Of a DNA stretch of 64,000 nt, positions 46,178-54,744 are shown in pieces. The notes beneath the pieces were generated by a model that searched no databases, was not told the origin of the DNA, and was given only the letters and a program-made list of their open reading frames with translations. Position 1 is the first letter of the stretch; each line of letters begins with the position of its first letter. The position numbers and the translations under genes were made by a program. Origin of the DNA: Methanobacteriota archaeon (GTDB lineage: Archaea; Thermoplasmatota; Poseidoniia; Poseidoniales; Thalassarchaeaceae); assembly GCA_016845345.1 (NCBI GenBank), contig JAERSV010000004.1:82814-146813 (forward strand), in the 5' to 3' direction.

Positions 46178-46891
46178 ATGGCAGTACCTCTAGCCAGCCT
46201 CACCACGCCAAATTTATGGCCAAGCATGGTGAATCGAAACGAGTATTCGGGATATATTCCTAAACTACCCGAACAAGATGAACCGGTATGGTTGATTCTG
46301 AAACCCGCTCACGAGGATTCATTGTACAATCAACTAGAATATTTACTTGAACAGTATGGCCATGTAATTCCAGATTTACCTGACTCGGTTTCTATTGATG
46401 ATGCCAAAGGTCCTGTATGCATCGATGATAGGGCTAGCATTGGGGAGTGTGTCAGAATAGAAGGACCGTGCTATATTGGACCAAATGCCGAGGTTAGGCA
46501 CGGCGCCTATATTCGCCCATACACATGGTTGTGCTGTGATTCCGTGGTAGGCCATGCATCAGAAGTCAAACATTCACTGCTTTTACCGGGTGCAAAGGCA
46601 CCTCACTTCAATTATGTCGGGGACTCAATATTAGGGAAAGATGTGAATCTTGGTGCCGGTTGTAAATTGTCTAATTTGCGAAATGATGGGCGCTCAGTTC
46701 TCGTACGGGGGCTTGAAGGAGGAAGTGTTGATAGCGGATTACGAAAATTTGGCGCGATTCTTGGAGATGGTGTTGCAATTGGTTGTAATGCAGTTACTAA
46801 TCCAGGAGTGATTGTTGGACCAAATTCAAATATTTGGCCAAATGTCAATGTCAGTGGAGTATTTGGTGCTGATTCAACTATTGAGGAGTGA
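46178..46891 (+). CDS. Left-handed beta-helix acyltransferase (GlmU C-terminal-like)
   Basis: 237 residues. The N-terminal 75 residues are not a nucleotidyltransferase; from about 80 on, hexapeptide repeats form a left-handed beta helix (GPCYIGPNAEVRHGAYIRPY, SILGKDVNLGAGCKLSNLRN, GVIVGPNSNIWPNV). The LLLPGAKAPHFNYVGDSILG segment strongly resembles the glucosamine-1-phosphate acetyltransferase half of GlmU. The gene lies 6 bp before a phosphoglucosamine-mutase-like gene, so it probably acetylates glucosamine 1-phosphate (inference). Confidence 0.8.
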   Translation: MAVPLASLTTPNLWPSMVNRNEYSGYIPKLPEQDEPVWLILKPAHEDSLYNQLEYLLEQYGHVIPDLPDSVSIDDAKGPVCIDDRASIGECVRIEGPCYIGPNAEVRHGAYIRPYTWLCCDSVVGHASEVKHSLLLPGAKAPHFNYVGDSILGKDVNLGAGCKLSNLRNDGRSVLVRGLEGGSVDSGLRKFGAILGDGVAIGCNAVTNPGVIVGPNSNIWPNVNVSGVFGADSTIEE

Positions 46892-46897
46892 GCCAAA

Positions 46898-48565
46898 ATG
46901 ATTGGCCAAAGATTGCACGGAACTGATGGCATTCGAGGTTTAATTTCGGCTTGTAAAGAGTCTGAAAATCCAATTGAAAAATTAATTTTGCAACGGGAAA
47001 TTTCACCTAACTTAATGCGTGTAATTGGATTTGCTACGGGCTCAGTCATCATTGAACAGAATGATTCTGAAAGCCCACCTCTTGTGGTAATCGGCTGGGA
47101 CCGAAGAGGTGGTAACAGCAAATTGGTCTCATCATTAAGAGCTGGGCTCCAAGAATCTGGTTGTGTAATCCAATTGGTTGGTGAATTACCAACACCGGGA
47201 TTACACCATTGTTTACTACTGTTAGAAGCAGATGCAGGAATGATGGTTACAGCAAGTCACAATCCTGCTACAGATTCTGGTGTGAAACTGTTTGATAGGA
47301 ATGGATACAAATCAATGCCAGCATTAGAAGACTTGATTTCAATTCAAGCCTGGAACTATGTTTCAAAACCCCAAATGGGGTCACCATTCAAACCATCTGA
47401 TTCACAAGAATCGCCCACATTCGATGGGCTGAGAGCCTACAGAAAGCATTTGAAAAATTGGTTAAATGTCCTTTCAACTACACTTGGTGTTGATGTGAAT
47501 TCCTTGGGTGACTCTATTTCTTCTCAGGGTTTAATTCTTGATTGCTCAGGAGGAGCGAGTACAGACTGGTTTAGTTTTGGACTTGCTAGACGAGGTCTTG
47601 AATGCGATGAAGTCTCATCTTTAGAACTACCAATCAATCACAATTGTGGGGCGGGAGAATTTAATTCCACAGACTGCTGGAGCATTGCTGAACTGTTGGA
47701 AACTGAACATCAACATATGCTTCTAATTGAAATCGCTGAGCGACTCAAAGAAAACGATGGTATGATGCCATGGGATGAAGGACAATTAATTGCTGCTGCA
47801 TTAGATGGTGATGGTGATCGATGTCTGCTCATAGAAGGCACAAAGGCTGGCATCAAAATTGTTGATGGAGACCAGATGGCTTTTGACTGGCTTCACGCAT
47901 TGGAAAAATCAGGATTTAAACAGTTGAAACTCGCGCACAGTATTGAGTCAGATCTCCGTCTGCCTGCAACTTGTAGCGACCATGGTATTGAGACAATTCA
48001 AACCGCAATTGGTGACCGCTGGTTATCTGATGCCCTGCGCCCAAAAAATGATGTTAACAATCAATTATTCAATGGTGAAGAGATGCCTTCAATCTGTGGC
48101 TGTGAAGACTCTGGCCACCTTGTAATGCCAACACCACACCCTACAAAATCGTGCTACTGGGGGCTTGCTGGAGATGGTGCTGCAACTCTGCTCTCTCAAC
48201 TTTTTGCTCGTGCAAAACTGGGGAATGCCCGAGTTAATGTAGCGCGTGGTTGGAAGGTGAGAATCGGGATTAAGGATACTGACCGGACACTATGGGATGG
48301 GTCAAACGAGTTGTCACAAATGGTTGAACAATTGGTTTCACAAGAGTTAGGCGAGGGTGTCTTATTTCGCCAGAAAATTGTTGGTGAGTCCAACCTAATG
48401 TTACTGAGTGGTAGCCTTGATGGTGTAGACCTAAGTATTGGGATTCGAAATTCAGGGACCGAGGCAAAAACTTCTGTTACGACCCGTACATCTGATGCAG
48501 GGGTTGAGCTCTCTCAATTGACCAACAATATTGTGGATTTACTGAAGTTACATCTCGTCAAATAA
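46898..48565 (+). CDS. glmM: Phosphoglucosamine/phosphomannomutase-like phosphohexomutase
   Basis: 555 residues, about 100 longer than typical GlmM. Alpha-D-phosphohexomutase motifs: GTDGIRG at the start, phosphoserine loop MMVTASHNP (Ser 120), metal loop DGDGDR (about 303), sugar-selectivity GCEDSGHLV and the phosphate-binding IRNSGTEAK (about 516). Extra length comes from insertions in domains 1-2. A GAGG-containing site overlaps the upstream stop region. Adjacent to the GlmU-like acyltransferase, supporting an amino-sugar role; substrate could still be another hexose. Its stop abuts the convergent CBS gene without a gap. Confidence 0.85.
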   Translation: MIGQRLHGTDGIRGLISACKESENPIEKLILQREISPNLMRVIGFATGSVIIEQNDSESPPLVVIGWDRRGGNSKLVSSLRAGLQESGCVIQLVGELPTPGLHHCLLLLEADAGMMVTASHNPATDSGVKLFDRNGYKSMPALEDLISIQAWNYVSKPQMGSPFKPSDSQESPTFDGLRAYRKHLKNWLNVLSTTLGVDVNSLGDSISSQGLILDCSGGASTDWFSFGLARRGLECDEVSSLELPINHNCGAGEFNSTDCWSIAELLETEHQHMLLIEIAERLKENDGMMPWDEGQLIAAALDGDGDRCLLIEGTKAGIKIVDGDQMAFDWLHALEKSGFKQLKLAHSIESDLRLPATCSDHGIETIQTAIGDRWLSDALRPKNDVNNQLFNGEEMPSICGCEDSGHLVMPTPHPTKSCYWGLAGDGAATLLSQLFARAKLGNARVNVARGWKVRIGIKDTDRTLWDGSNELSQMVEQLVSQELGEGVLFRQKIVGESNLMLLSGSLDGVDLSIGIRNSGTEAKTSVTTRTSDAGVELSQLTNNIVDLLKLHLVK

Positions 48566-49036
48566 TTAGAGAATGAACTTCGGTAAATGCCTAGCAACAA
48601 TTGCATGGCTTATTACTCCAATAAGTACGCCCTCGTCGTCGACAACTGCCATTTGATTGATGTCGTGGGTAATCATCAATGCTGCTGCTTTGAGAAGTGG
48701 GGTTCGGCTTGAAACCTGCAGAGGTGGTTGGGAAATTAGTTGGCTTGCTTCAACTGCTTGCATCCAAGCTAAATCCCGGTTTACTCGCTTTCTTTGGATT
48801 AATTTGAGCATGTCCACAGCATGTATCCGCCCTACAGGAATACCCAAGTCATCGACTAGGAATAAATGGTCCCAATCACGTGACGTCAAAGTAGTCAGTA
48901 CTCTATCCATTGTAACTGCTGAAGATAGAACTCTTGGTCTTTGCATAACTTTCCCACAAGTTAGTTTGCGTGCTGCATTTTGCTTCACCACATCTGGCTT
49001 ATTTGATTTTGCAGTTCGGCCGAATATACCTGACAC
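48566..49036 (-). CDS. Two-CBS-domain protein
   Basis: About 156 residues with two CBS motifs, which usually bind adenine nucleotides: VMQRPRVLSSAVTMDRVLTTL...LFLVDDLGIPVGRIHAVDML, and QVSSRTPLLKAAALMITHDINQMAVVDDEGVLIGVISHAIV. No partner enzyme domain. Start is chosen at GTG 49036 (GGAG upstream); GTG 49045 would add three residues. Function is regulatory at most. Confidence 0.82.
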   Translation of the reverse strand: MSGIFGRTAKSNKPDVVKQNAARKLTCGKVMQRPRVLSSAVTMDRVLTTLTSRDWDHLFLVDDLGIPVGRIHAVDMLKLIQRKRVNRDLAWMQAVEASQLISQPPLQVSSRTPLLKAAALMITHDINQMAVVDDEGVLIGVISHAIVARHLPKFIL

Positions 49037-49162
49037 TTCACCCACTCCTGAAGCCGGCCGGCTGGCCCACCCTATTTGAAGGAAATGTGTTGGTGTGATG
49101 ATGTGAATTTCAAATTAACATGGTTGCATAACCTTGATGATAGAGTGAATACCGCCGATTAA

Positions 49163-49585
49163 ATGATGACGCAGTTGAGCAGCAGTGTTCTGAGCGAATT
49201 GGCGAACATGGATGAATATGACCGGATGCTCGCTCTTGACCGCATTGCTCGCCAACATAATGTGACGGTAGCACAAGTTGAAGAACAAATCAAAGTGTTC
49301 CAGCAAGGTGGTAGTTCTCAGCCAAGTATGAGCATTGTTGAGGACCATTCAACACCCAACCCAACAACTGAGCAAACACCCGTTGGTCAGCAACCGAATT
49401 ATATTGAAAACGCCCATCGCTATCGAGTCCGCTATGACCCTAGCCATGATGGGCAATCCCGGCAGTCAAACGTTGAACAGGCAATCCTCTGTCCACACTG
49501 TAGTGCGCCACTTGGGATTCCTGCGGTTAGGCCGATCAAAGTTACTTGCCCGAATTGTATGAATGAGGCAATGTTTGAGAATTGA
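49163..49585 (+). CDS. Small protein with C-terminal zinc ribbon
   Basis: 140 residues, unrecognised. N-terminal helices (MDEYDRMLALDRIARQHNVTVAQVEEQIKVFQQ), a Pro/Gln-rich linker, then CPHCSAPLG...CPNC, a two-CxxC zinc ribbon. The start has ATGATG; the first is used. No neighbour explains it; it is followed by a membrane protein 64 bp later. Confidence 0.65.
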   Translation: MMTQLSSSVLSELANMDEYDRMLALDRIARQHNVTVAQVEEQIKVFQQGGSSQPSMSIVEDHSTPNPTTEQTPVGQQPNYIENAHRYRVRYDPSHDGQSRQSNVEQAILCPHCSAPLGIPAVRPIKVTCPNCMNEAMFEN

Positions 49586-49649
49586 GCACAAATTTCTCTC
49601 ACAACTATCTTGCCAAAGCCTCAAAAGTCACGCCGTCGAACGAGGATTC

Positions 49650-50381
49650 ATGCACATCATGACGAAGATTACCCTCGGCGTAGGGGCACTGATGCTGGTT
49701 GGAAGTATTATTGCAATGGTATTAGGCGGAGGTTCCTTCTTCAACGACTTCACTGAAAACCCAAATGGTACCGAAAAATGGTCTGGTACATCCCCAACCA
49801 CCTACGAAGGCGACTTTGAGTTGATGGGTATCTACTATGTGTTCGTGGAAGATGGCGCAACTGTTGATATTGAATTAGTAGGTGGCGATTCAGACAACCG
49901 ATTCATACCATGTGAAGAAAAAAGAGATTGTGATTTTTACGACTGGGCTGGTTACACATATGTTGGTGATATCTCAGTCATGACGGAAGGAACTTGGGAG
50001 GTTGCATTCACTGGGAATGGTGATGTAATGATTAGAGAACAGGTCATAGATCTAGGTGGTATGATGGCTATGGGGTTCGGATTTTGGGGTATATGTTGCT
50101 CAATTTGTGTACTTGGCCTAGGAATCATCTTCATCTTTACACTCAAGGATAACAAGGCTCAGCAAGGAGTTATGATGGTTCAGCAAGCAGATGGCACCAT
50201 CCAACCTGTCGGAGGTATTCAACAGCCAGGTGTAGCGGCACCGATGGTGGGAGGGGCTGTTCATCCCGCCTTTGCTAATCAGCAACCAGCAAGCCAGCCG
50301 GTGCAACAACAAGGAACTCAGCAAGGTCAAATTCTTCCACCTGTAGGTGGCGGCCAACAACCACCAAACCAAGGATTCTGA
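49650..50381 (+). CDS. Two-helix membrane protein with Gln/Pro/Gly-rich tail
   Basis: About 243 residues from ATG 49650 (GAGG close upstream; the longer frame to 49563 overlaps the zinc-ribbon gene). Transmembrane helices at about 5-26 (LGVGALMLVGSIIAMVLGGG) and 138-166 flank an extracellular beta-rich domain with a Cys pair (IPCEEKRDCDFYD). The cytosolic tail is low-complexity Gln/Pro/Gly. Unrecognised. Its stop abuts the convergent DUF373 gene. Confidence 0.65.
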   Translation: MHIMTKITLGVGALMLVGSIIAMVLGGGSFFNDFTENPNGTEKWSGTSPTTYEGDFELMGIYYVFVEDGATVDIELVGGDSDNRFIPCEEKRDCDFYDWAGYTYVGDISVMTEGTWEVAFTGNGDVMIREQVIDLGGMMAMGFGFWGICCSICVLGLGIIFIFTLKDNKAQQGVMMVQQADGTIQPVGGIQQPGVAAPMVGGAVHPAFANQQPASQPVQQQGTQQGQILPPVGGGQQPPNQGF

Positions 50382-51497
50382 TTAGATACCCCAGTAACTA
50401 CCAGAGGTTTCTTGGCGATTAATTGAATTGACAACACCCTTAACCGCCCAGAATAGCACCATTGCTCCGATTGCTTGGTCCCAATCCTCCCAAAGAGTTG
50501 TTGGGTTAAGTGAATAGGTTTGATTGAGAACTTCTAATGCCATCCCTAATCCGGCACTGCATAGTGTCCAGATAACGATACCAAAAGCAATAATTTGCAC
50601 TGTTCTCCCGCTGAATGTTCCTTTTTTCATCTTCAAAACCAGCAAGGAAAGGGCTAGTGTGAGAAAGGCCAAAACAATCCAAGTTACGGCACCCTGTAAC
50701 ACTAGTAGTATAATTTCAAGTCCACCTGGTGGATTTGATAATGCCATGTTTGTTGAATAAACACGTAAACCTTCGGCGATGGCGAAGATAAAGAAGAATA
50801 CCATTGAGAACCATAATATCGATGAAACAAAGGCGGCATCGGCATTTTCTCTCATATCCCGCATAATTCGATTCAGATGTTGTTCTGCACCTAATCCCTT
50901 AGCCATCAAATAAATGCCAATGAATAATGGCATCATGCCAATTATGACCCCACCGTTTGGAAGAATCAAACCAAGTCCAATCATAATTAGGAAAATTGAC
51001 AGGGGGACGAGTAATTTCATTCGCCACTTTTCATCTTCAATCGCCTTCACGATGTAATAGTAAGTGCCTTCAATCCCTTTTGATTGGCGAACAATAATTT
51101 TCTGAACATGGTCAATGTGTAGCCTAGATTGAATAATTGGCAGGATACTCTCATCTTCTGCTCCATCAGTTACCATCACGCCTCGATCTGGCTGAAATTT
51201 CTCTATCACTTCTTCCAGTTGCTTTGCAATCGCTCGGTCAGAACGTACTCCTACTCTTTCATCGCCAGTTAGAACCGCGATTTCAACTGCGTCATTTGAC
51301 TCGCCACTTTCTTTCAACTGGTCGTGAAGGTGGAGGCCCCCAAGAATTGCATTTGTGTCACTCTCTTCTGGGTCTGCAATTCCGAGCCGAAGAGCGGCGG
51401 TTAAAACCTCTTTACGACCAACTATTGGACCGCGGATTCCTGCCTTTTTGCCAAGGTCATCATCACGGTCAACAGATAACACTAGAGTTCTCGTCAT
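50382..51497 (-). CDS. DUF373 family membrane protein
   Basis: 371 residues. The archaea-specific DUF373 opening VLSVDRDDDLGKKAGI...GPIVGRK, then ADPEESDTNAI, is followed by an alpha/beta domain with VMVTDGAEDE, then five transmembrane helices. GGGTGA precedes the ATG by 6 nt. Function is unknown in the family. It is next to PriL. Confidence 0.9.
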   Translation of the reverse strand: MTRTLVLSVDRDDDLGKKAGIRGPIVGRKEVLTAALRLGIADPEESDTNAILGGLHLHDQLKESGESNDAVEIAVLTGDERVGVRSDRAIAKQLEEVIEKFQPDRGVMVTDGAEDESILPIIQSRLHIDHVQKIIVRQSKGIEGTYYYIVKAIEDEKWRMKLLVPLSIFLIMIGLGLILPNGGVIIGMMPLFIGIYLMAKGLGAEQHLNRIMRDMRENADAAFVSSILWFSMVFFFIFAIAEGLRVYSTNMALSNPPGGLEIILLVLQGAVTWIVLAFLTLALSLLVLKMKKGTFSGRTVQIIAFGIVIWTLCSAGLGMALEVLNQTYSLNPTTLWEDWDQAIGAMVLFWAVKGVVNSINRQETSGSYWGI

Positions 51498-51542
51498 CCT
51501 TACTCACCCGACCTTTCCTGAAGTGGCTGGGGTGTTACCCCG

Positions 51543-52784
51543 CTATGAATCATTGTCCCCTTCTTCACCTTTAGCACCATTGGTTTGAGTGTTTTCTGTA
51601 GTTTGGGGCTCTACTGATGGTGGTTCGGGAGGTGTGTCTCTAGCCCTTCTGCGTTGTTGTGCACGTACATATTTTAGAGGATGCGTCATCCATTCTAAGT
51701 TACAAAGTGAATCACTAATGGTACCCTGTGAGACGGGGCACCTAGCGTGTAATTTCAGAGTGTTACACTTCTCAGGTGTATATTCACCTTCGTAAAGATG
51801 GCCTAATTGATATTTGGTAGTACCCTCATTATAGTCAGGGGCATTGACAAAAAATGAGGCGGCTTCATCAATTGAGAGGCCAAGGGCTCGACTCATATTT
51901 GCTAGGAATCTACGACCAGCATGGTTGACATTTTCACCTTGGGCAAGGTCAGCAATTGCTGAAGTCATACAAGGTGGCCAATCACCTTCATGAGCCGCGG
52001 TAACCTTGATTTCTTGGCCCTTACTATGTTGTAATTGCGCTACCATTTTGCCAACTGGGTCAGCAAATTTTGCGGCAAATTCATCATCCATTTTTTCCAT
52101 ATTAATTTGACATCTCTCAACCAAAACTTGGCGAATTCTCTCTTTCAAGAGCCGGGATAAACGCTGCCTTGATGTCTCTGCCTGGGTCGCACACATTGTT
52201 ACCCAACCATCATTGATTGGGCGATTCACCATGCGCCAGTAACTTCCAGTAATTCGGGGTGAAAGTTCAATAAAATCAGTCATTGGAATCTCATATGTGA
52301 TAATTGAAGATTTAGCGGCGTGAATTGAAACACCCGCGACAGATTGTACTTGAACGCGTACATCGGAAAGGTATGTGTGTGTGACTAACTCGAATGTTTG
52401 TTCATCAATTGCATCACCGAGCAACTTGTCGGCTCTACTAGATTCACCTTCTACCCAACGCTTCACTAGTCTTTCGTCAAAAGATGCACAGACCACTAAC
52501 ATAGCATAGTAAAACCCCAAACCTTCTACCATTTGGCCATAGGGTTCATGGATATCGTGTGAGGTAGTTGAGGAAACACCCTCTTTCAGATTGATTGACT
52601 CCAACATTCTGTGAACTCCACGAATTCGAATCGGTTCAACCCACTCACCATCAATCAATGTATCAAGGTCAATATTATTGTCCGCTAAGAGAGATTTCAA
52701 CCACTCCTCGCCTTGTGGGAGAAAGGGGAACCGGGCCAGTAAACTGGGTGATTCGATGGTCGGGAAGCGGCGCGGGAGTGGCAT
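51543..52784 (-). CDS. priL: DNA primase large subunit PriL
   Basis: Non-catalytic subunit of the archaeal/eukaryal primase, carrying a [4Fe-4S] cluster. The C-terminal domain shows the cysteine pattern PPCMTSAI, PEKCNTLKLHARC and SLCNLEWMTHPL, and the conserved helices AGRRFLANMSRALGLSIDEAASFFVNAPDYNE. ATG 52784 (MPLPRRFPTIESP) is preferred; the frame is open to 52907 but that would cross the divergent MptE start. The C-terminus is polar and Thr/Asn-rich. No Shine-Dalgarno, so probably leaderless. Confidence 0.9.
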   Translation of the reverse strand: MPLPRRFPTIESPSLLARFPFLPQGEEWLKSLLADNNIDLDTLIDGEWVEPIRIRGVHRMLESINLKEGVSSTTSHDIHEPYGQMVEGLGFYYAMLVVCASFDERLVKRWVEGESSRADKLLGDAIDEQTFELVTHTYLSDVRVQVQSVAGVSIHAAKSSIITYEIPMTDFIELSPRITGSYWRMVNRPINDGWVTMCATQAETSRQRLSRLLKERIRQVLVERCQINMEKMDDEFAAKFADPVGKMVAQLQHSKGQEIKVTAAHEGDWPPCMTSAIADLAQGENVNHAGRRFLANMSRALGLSIDEAASFFVNAPDYNEGTTKYQLGHLYEGEYTPEKCNTLKLHARCPVSQGTISDSLCNLEWMTHPLKYVRAQQRRRARDTPPEPPSVEPQTTENTQTNGAKGEEGDNDS

Positions 52785-52851
52785 GAGCGTACTGTGATGC
52801 TTCGCTCGGGTTCTTGAACTCTCAGTTTGACGGGGGGTTGGAGGGGGAGCC

Positions 52852-53583
52852 ATGCCGGCCAAGCAGGAGACTGAGTTAGATGCAGTTAATGCCGCCTTAG
52901 TTAGCATCCAAGACGAAGTGCGGATTGACTTTGGATGGGATTTGAAATCTGACCTGGAATCTGCGATATCTCTGCAACAATCCTGTAAAGATGTTGATGC
53001 CGTTAAATGTGCTACTGAAAGGTTGATTTCAACTCTTCAAGTGGCTGAAGAAGTTGCAATTCTTGGTGCCGCGGTGGAGCCAGATGACCTGCTTTTATTG
53101 GGAGATGAATGTCAATTTGTGGCTGCTGATGGAAGTGTCGGAGTGTTTGATGAATTACCACCTCAACTTGCACAATCCGCCTGGAATCGCCTAGCATTGA
53201 TTGTATCAGATGGGGATGGAGGAGACGCCATGCATCGAGCGAGTCACCAAAAGATTCCATTCGCCCTTCATGCACATGGGGACAATCAACAGGACTGGCA
53301 AGAATTACTCCCTGTTCTAAAACAAAATTGTCCGACCCTCATCCTTACTCATCAATGTCCCCAACCCATTGAAGGGATGTACAATCCCGGTGGGTTCACA
53401 GACGGCGATAGAGCCGCGTGTATAGTTGCGGCATGTGGGATTCCAATTAACAAAATTAGACTTATTGGTTTTCGAAGTGATAAGATAGGGCGATGGACTG
53501 GTGTTACTGACCCAGTACGCAAATTGCGGAAACTCAAATGGATGGATGCGGTTCTCGACATTTTGAGGGGGACGTCTTTTTGA
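52852..53583 (+). CDS. mptE: 6-hydroxymethyl-7,8-dihydropterin pyrophosphokinase, MptE-like
   Basis: Archaeal enzyme (DUF115/COG1634) that pyrophosphorylates hydroxymethyldihydropterin in folate or methanopterin synthesis. 243 residues. Motifs: AILGAAVEPDD, LIVSDGDGG (the DxDG site), ALHAHGDNQ, TLILTHQCPQ and NPGGFTDGDRAAC. The P-loop replacement is typical for the family. GGAGGGGG lies close before the ATG. The next gene starts at 53583, inside its stop (TGATG). Confidence 0.85.
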   Translation: MPAKQETELDAVNAALVSIQDEVRIDFGWDLKSDLESAISLQQSCKDVDAVKCATERLISTLQVAEEVAILGAAVEPDDLLLLGDECQFVAADGSVGVFDELPPQLAQSAWNRLALIVSDGDGGDAMHRASHQKIPFALHAHGDNQQDWQELLPVLKQNCPTLILTHQCPQPIEGMYNPGGFTDGDRAACIVAACGIPINKIRLIGFRSDKIGRWTGVTDPVRKLRKLKWMDAVLDILRGTSF

Positions 53584-54536
53584 TGGAAAAAAGAAAGAAA
53601 AAGACTGACCCAAATGCTCCAATTAAGCCTTGGGCAGCGATTATCACTTGGTTGATGTTGAACCTAATTTGGATGGGTTTCTCTCCAATGGCAACACCTC
53701 ATCCTGTACTTTCAGAAGAAGGAGGGCACAGAGAATATTACGAAATGACAGCACCAGATGTTCTTGGTGCTGAACTCCCTTTTGAGATTGATTGTCAATT
53801 CAGAACTAGTTATTCTGAACACTCGAACATTTCCGCTTCATGGGAATTGTGGGAGGTAGGAGCAAAGGAAAGGGCAGATTCCGGTGACTTTGATGATCCC
53901 ACCGCACCTCTTGGCGAACCAACAAGAATGTGGTCTGGTGGGTTGAACGAAGATTGTGGAGATTATGGTGGTACTATTTCACCTGGTGAATACATTTTGG
54001 AGTTACGATTCTATTCTGCCAATGAAACGAGAATTACTTGGGATGAAGCGGGGCGAATTGTTGATGGTGAGTTTACCATGCGTTATTGGATTTATTCACC
54101 TCATCAGAGCATTGGATATATAATTGCGAATGTGCTTGGAATTCTGATTTTAGTAACTGACCAAGCCGTAAGGAGAATGAGAAGACGAAAACGATTATCG
54201 AAGAACAAACTGCCACTACACAAACAACGTCACAAAGAGGAATGGGTATCACTACATGAAAAAATGGAAGGTGATGGTGGGGCTGCCGTTGAATCATTCC
54301 AAATTGAGTTGGGAGCCACCTCAGAATCCGAAAGAGAAGAAATGCGAAAGCGATTTGAAGAAACAACTGAGGATGAATCCGAAGACACTGGAATCCCAGA
54401 ATCTAAAATCACTCAAACAGATGACGAATTGGGCGGAGGGACTGTCAGAGGTCTAGAAGGAAAAACGAAAGTTGACAAAGATATCCACACCGTTAGAGAC
54501 TTGTGGAAGCGAATGGAAGATGATGATGAATATTGA
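53583..54536 (+). CDS. Two-helix membrane protein with extracellular domain
   Basis: About 317 residues from ATG 53583 (start overlaps the MptE stop). A first helix (about 17-35) is followed by an extracellular domain of about 150 residues with a cysteine pair (DCQFRT...EDCGDYGG). A second helix (about 175-192) leads to a basic segment (RRMRRRKRLSKNK) and a long acidic, helical cytosolic tail. Unrecognised. Confidence 0.65.
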   Translation: MEKRKKKTDPNAPIKPWAAIITWLMLNLIWMGFSPMATPHPVLSEEGGHREYYEMTAPDVLGAELPFEIDCQFRTSYSEHSNISASWELWEVGAKERADSGDFDDPTAPLGEPTRMWSGGLNEDCGDYGGTISPGEYILELRFYSANETRITWDEAGRIVDGEFTMRYWIYSPHQSIGYIIANVLGILILVTDQAVRRMRRRKRLSKNKLPLHKQRHKEEWVSLHEKMEGDGGAAVESFQIELGATSESEREEMRKRFEETTEDESEDTGIPESKITQTDDELGGGTVRGLEGKTKVDKDIHTVRDLWKRMEDDDEY

Positions 54537-54553
54537 TTCTCATATCATGGGGT

Positions 54554-54601
54554 ACGGGCGAGCGAACACGGGCGAGCGCGATCGGGGTAGGCGCGAGCGC
54601 G
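54554..54601. repeat. GC-rich direct repeats in the intergenic region
   Basis: ACGGGCGAGCG occurs at 54554-54564 and again at 54568-54578, and a related GCGCGAGCGCG at 54591-54601. They are unusually G+C rich for a spacer and lie upstream of the double operator. Confidence 0.6.
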
Positions 54602-54684
54602 CGTGGAGAACTTTATCCTAATTCCGAGAATATTGGGGTTTTCGTGCCACTGAGTAGTTGTTGACCAAATCCTTGGATGAAACA

Positions 54685-54720
54685 TTGTGACACAAGGTAT
54701 ATAGTAAACTTGTGACACAA
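54685..54720 (+). promoter_or_regulatory. TATA box flanked by two TTGTGACACAA operators
   Basis: Identical 11-bp palindromic sites TTGTGACACAA at 54685-54695 and 54710-54720, centred 25 bp apart, flank GGTATATAG (54697-54703). The second covers the expected transcription start of the surface-protein gene. This spacing fits a repressor pair that blocks TBP/TFB or RNA polymerase. Confidence 0.75.
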
Positions 54721-54744
54721 GGGTTGGTATCGGAGAGCGACAAG

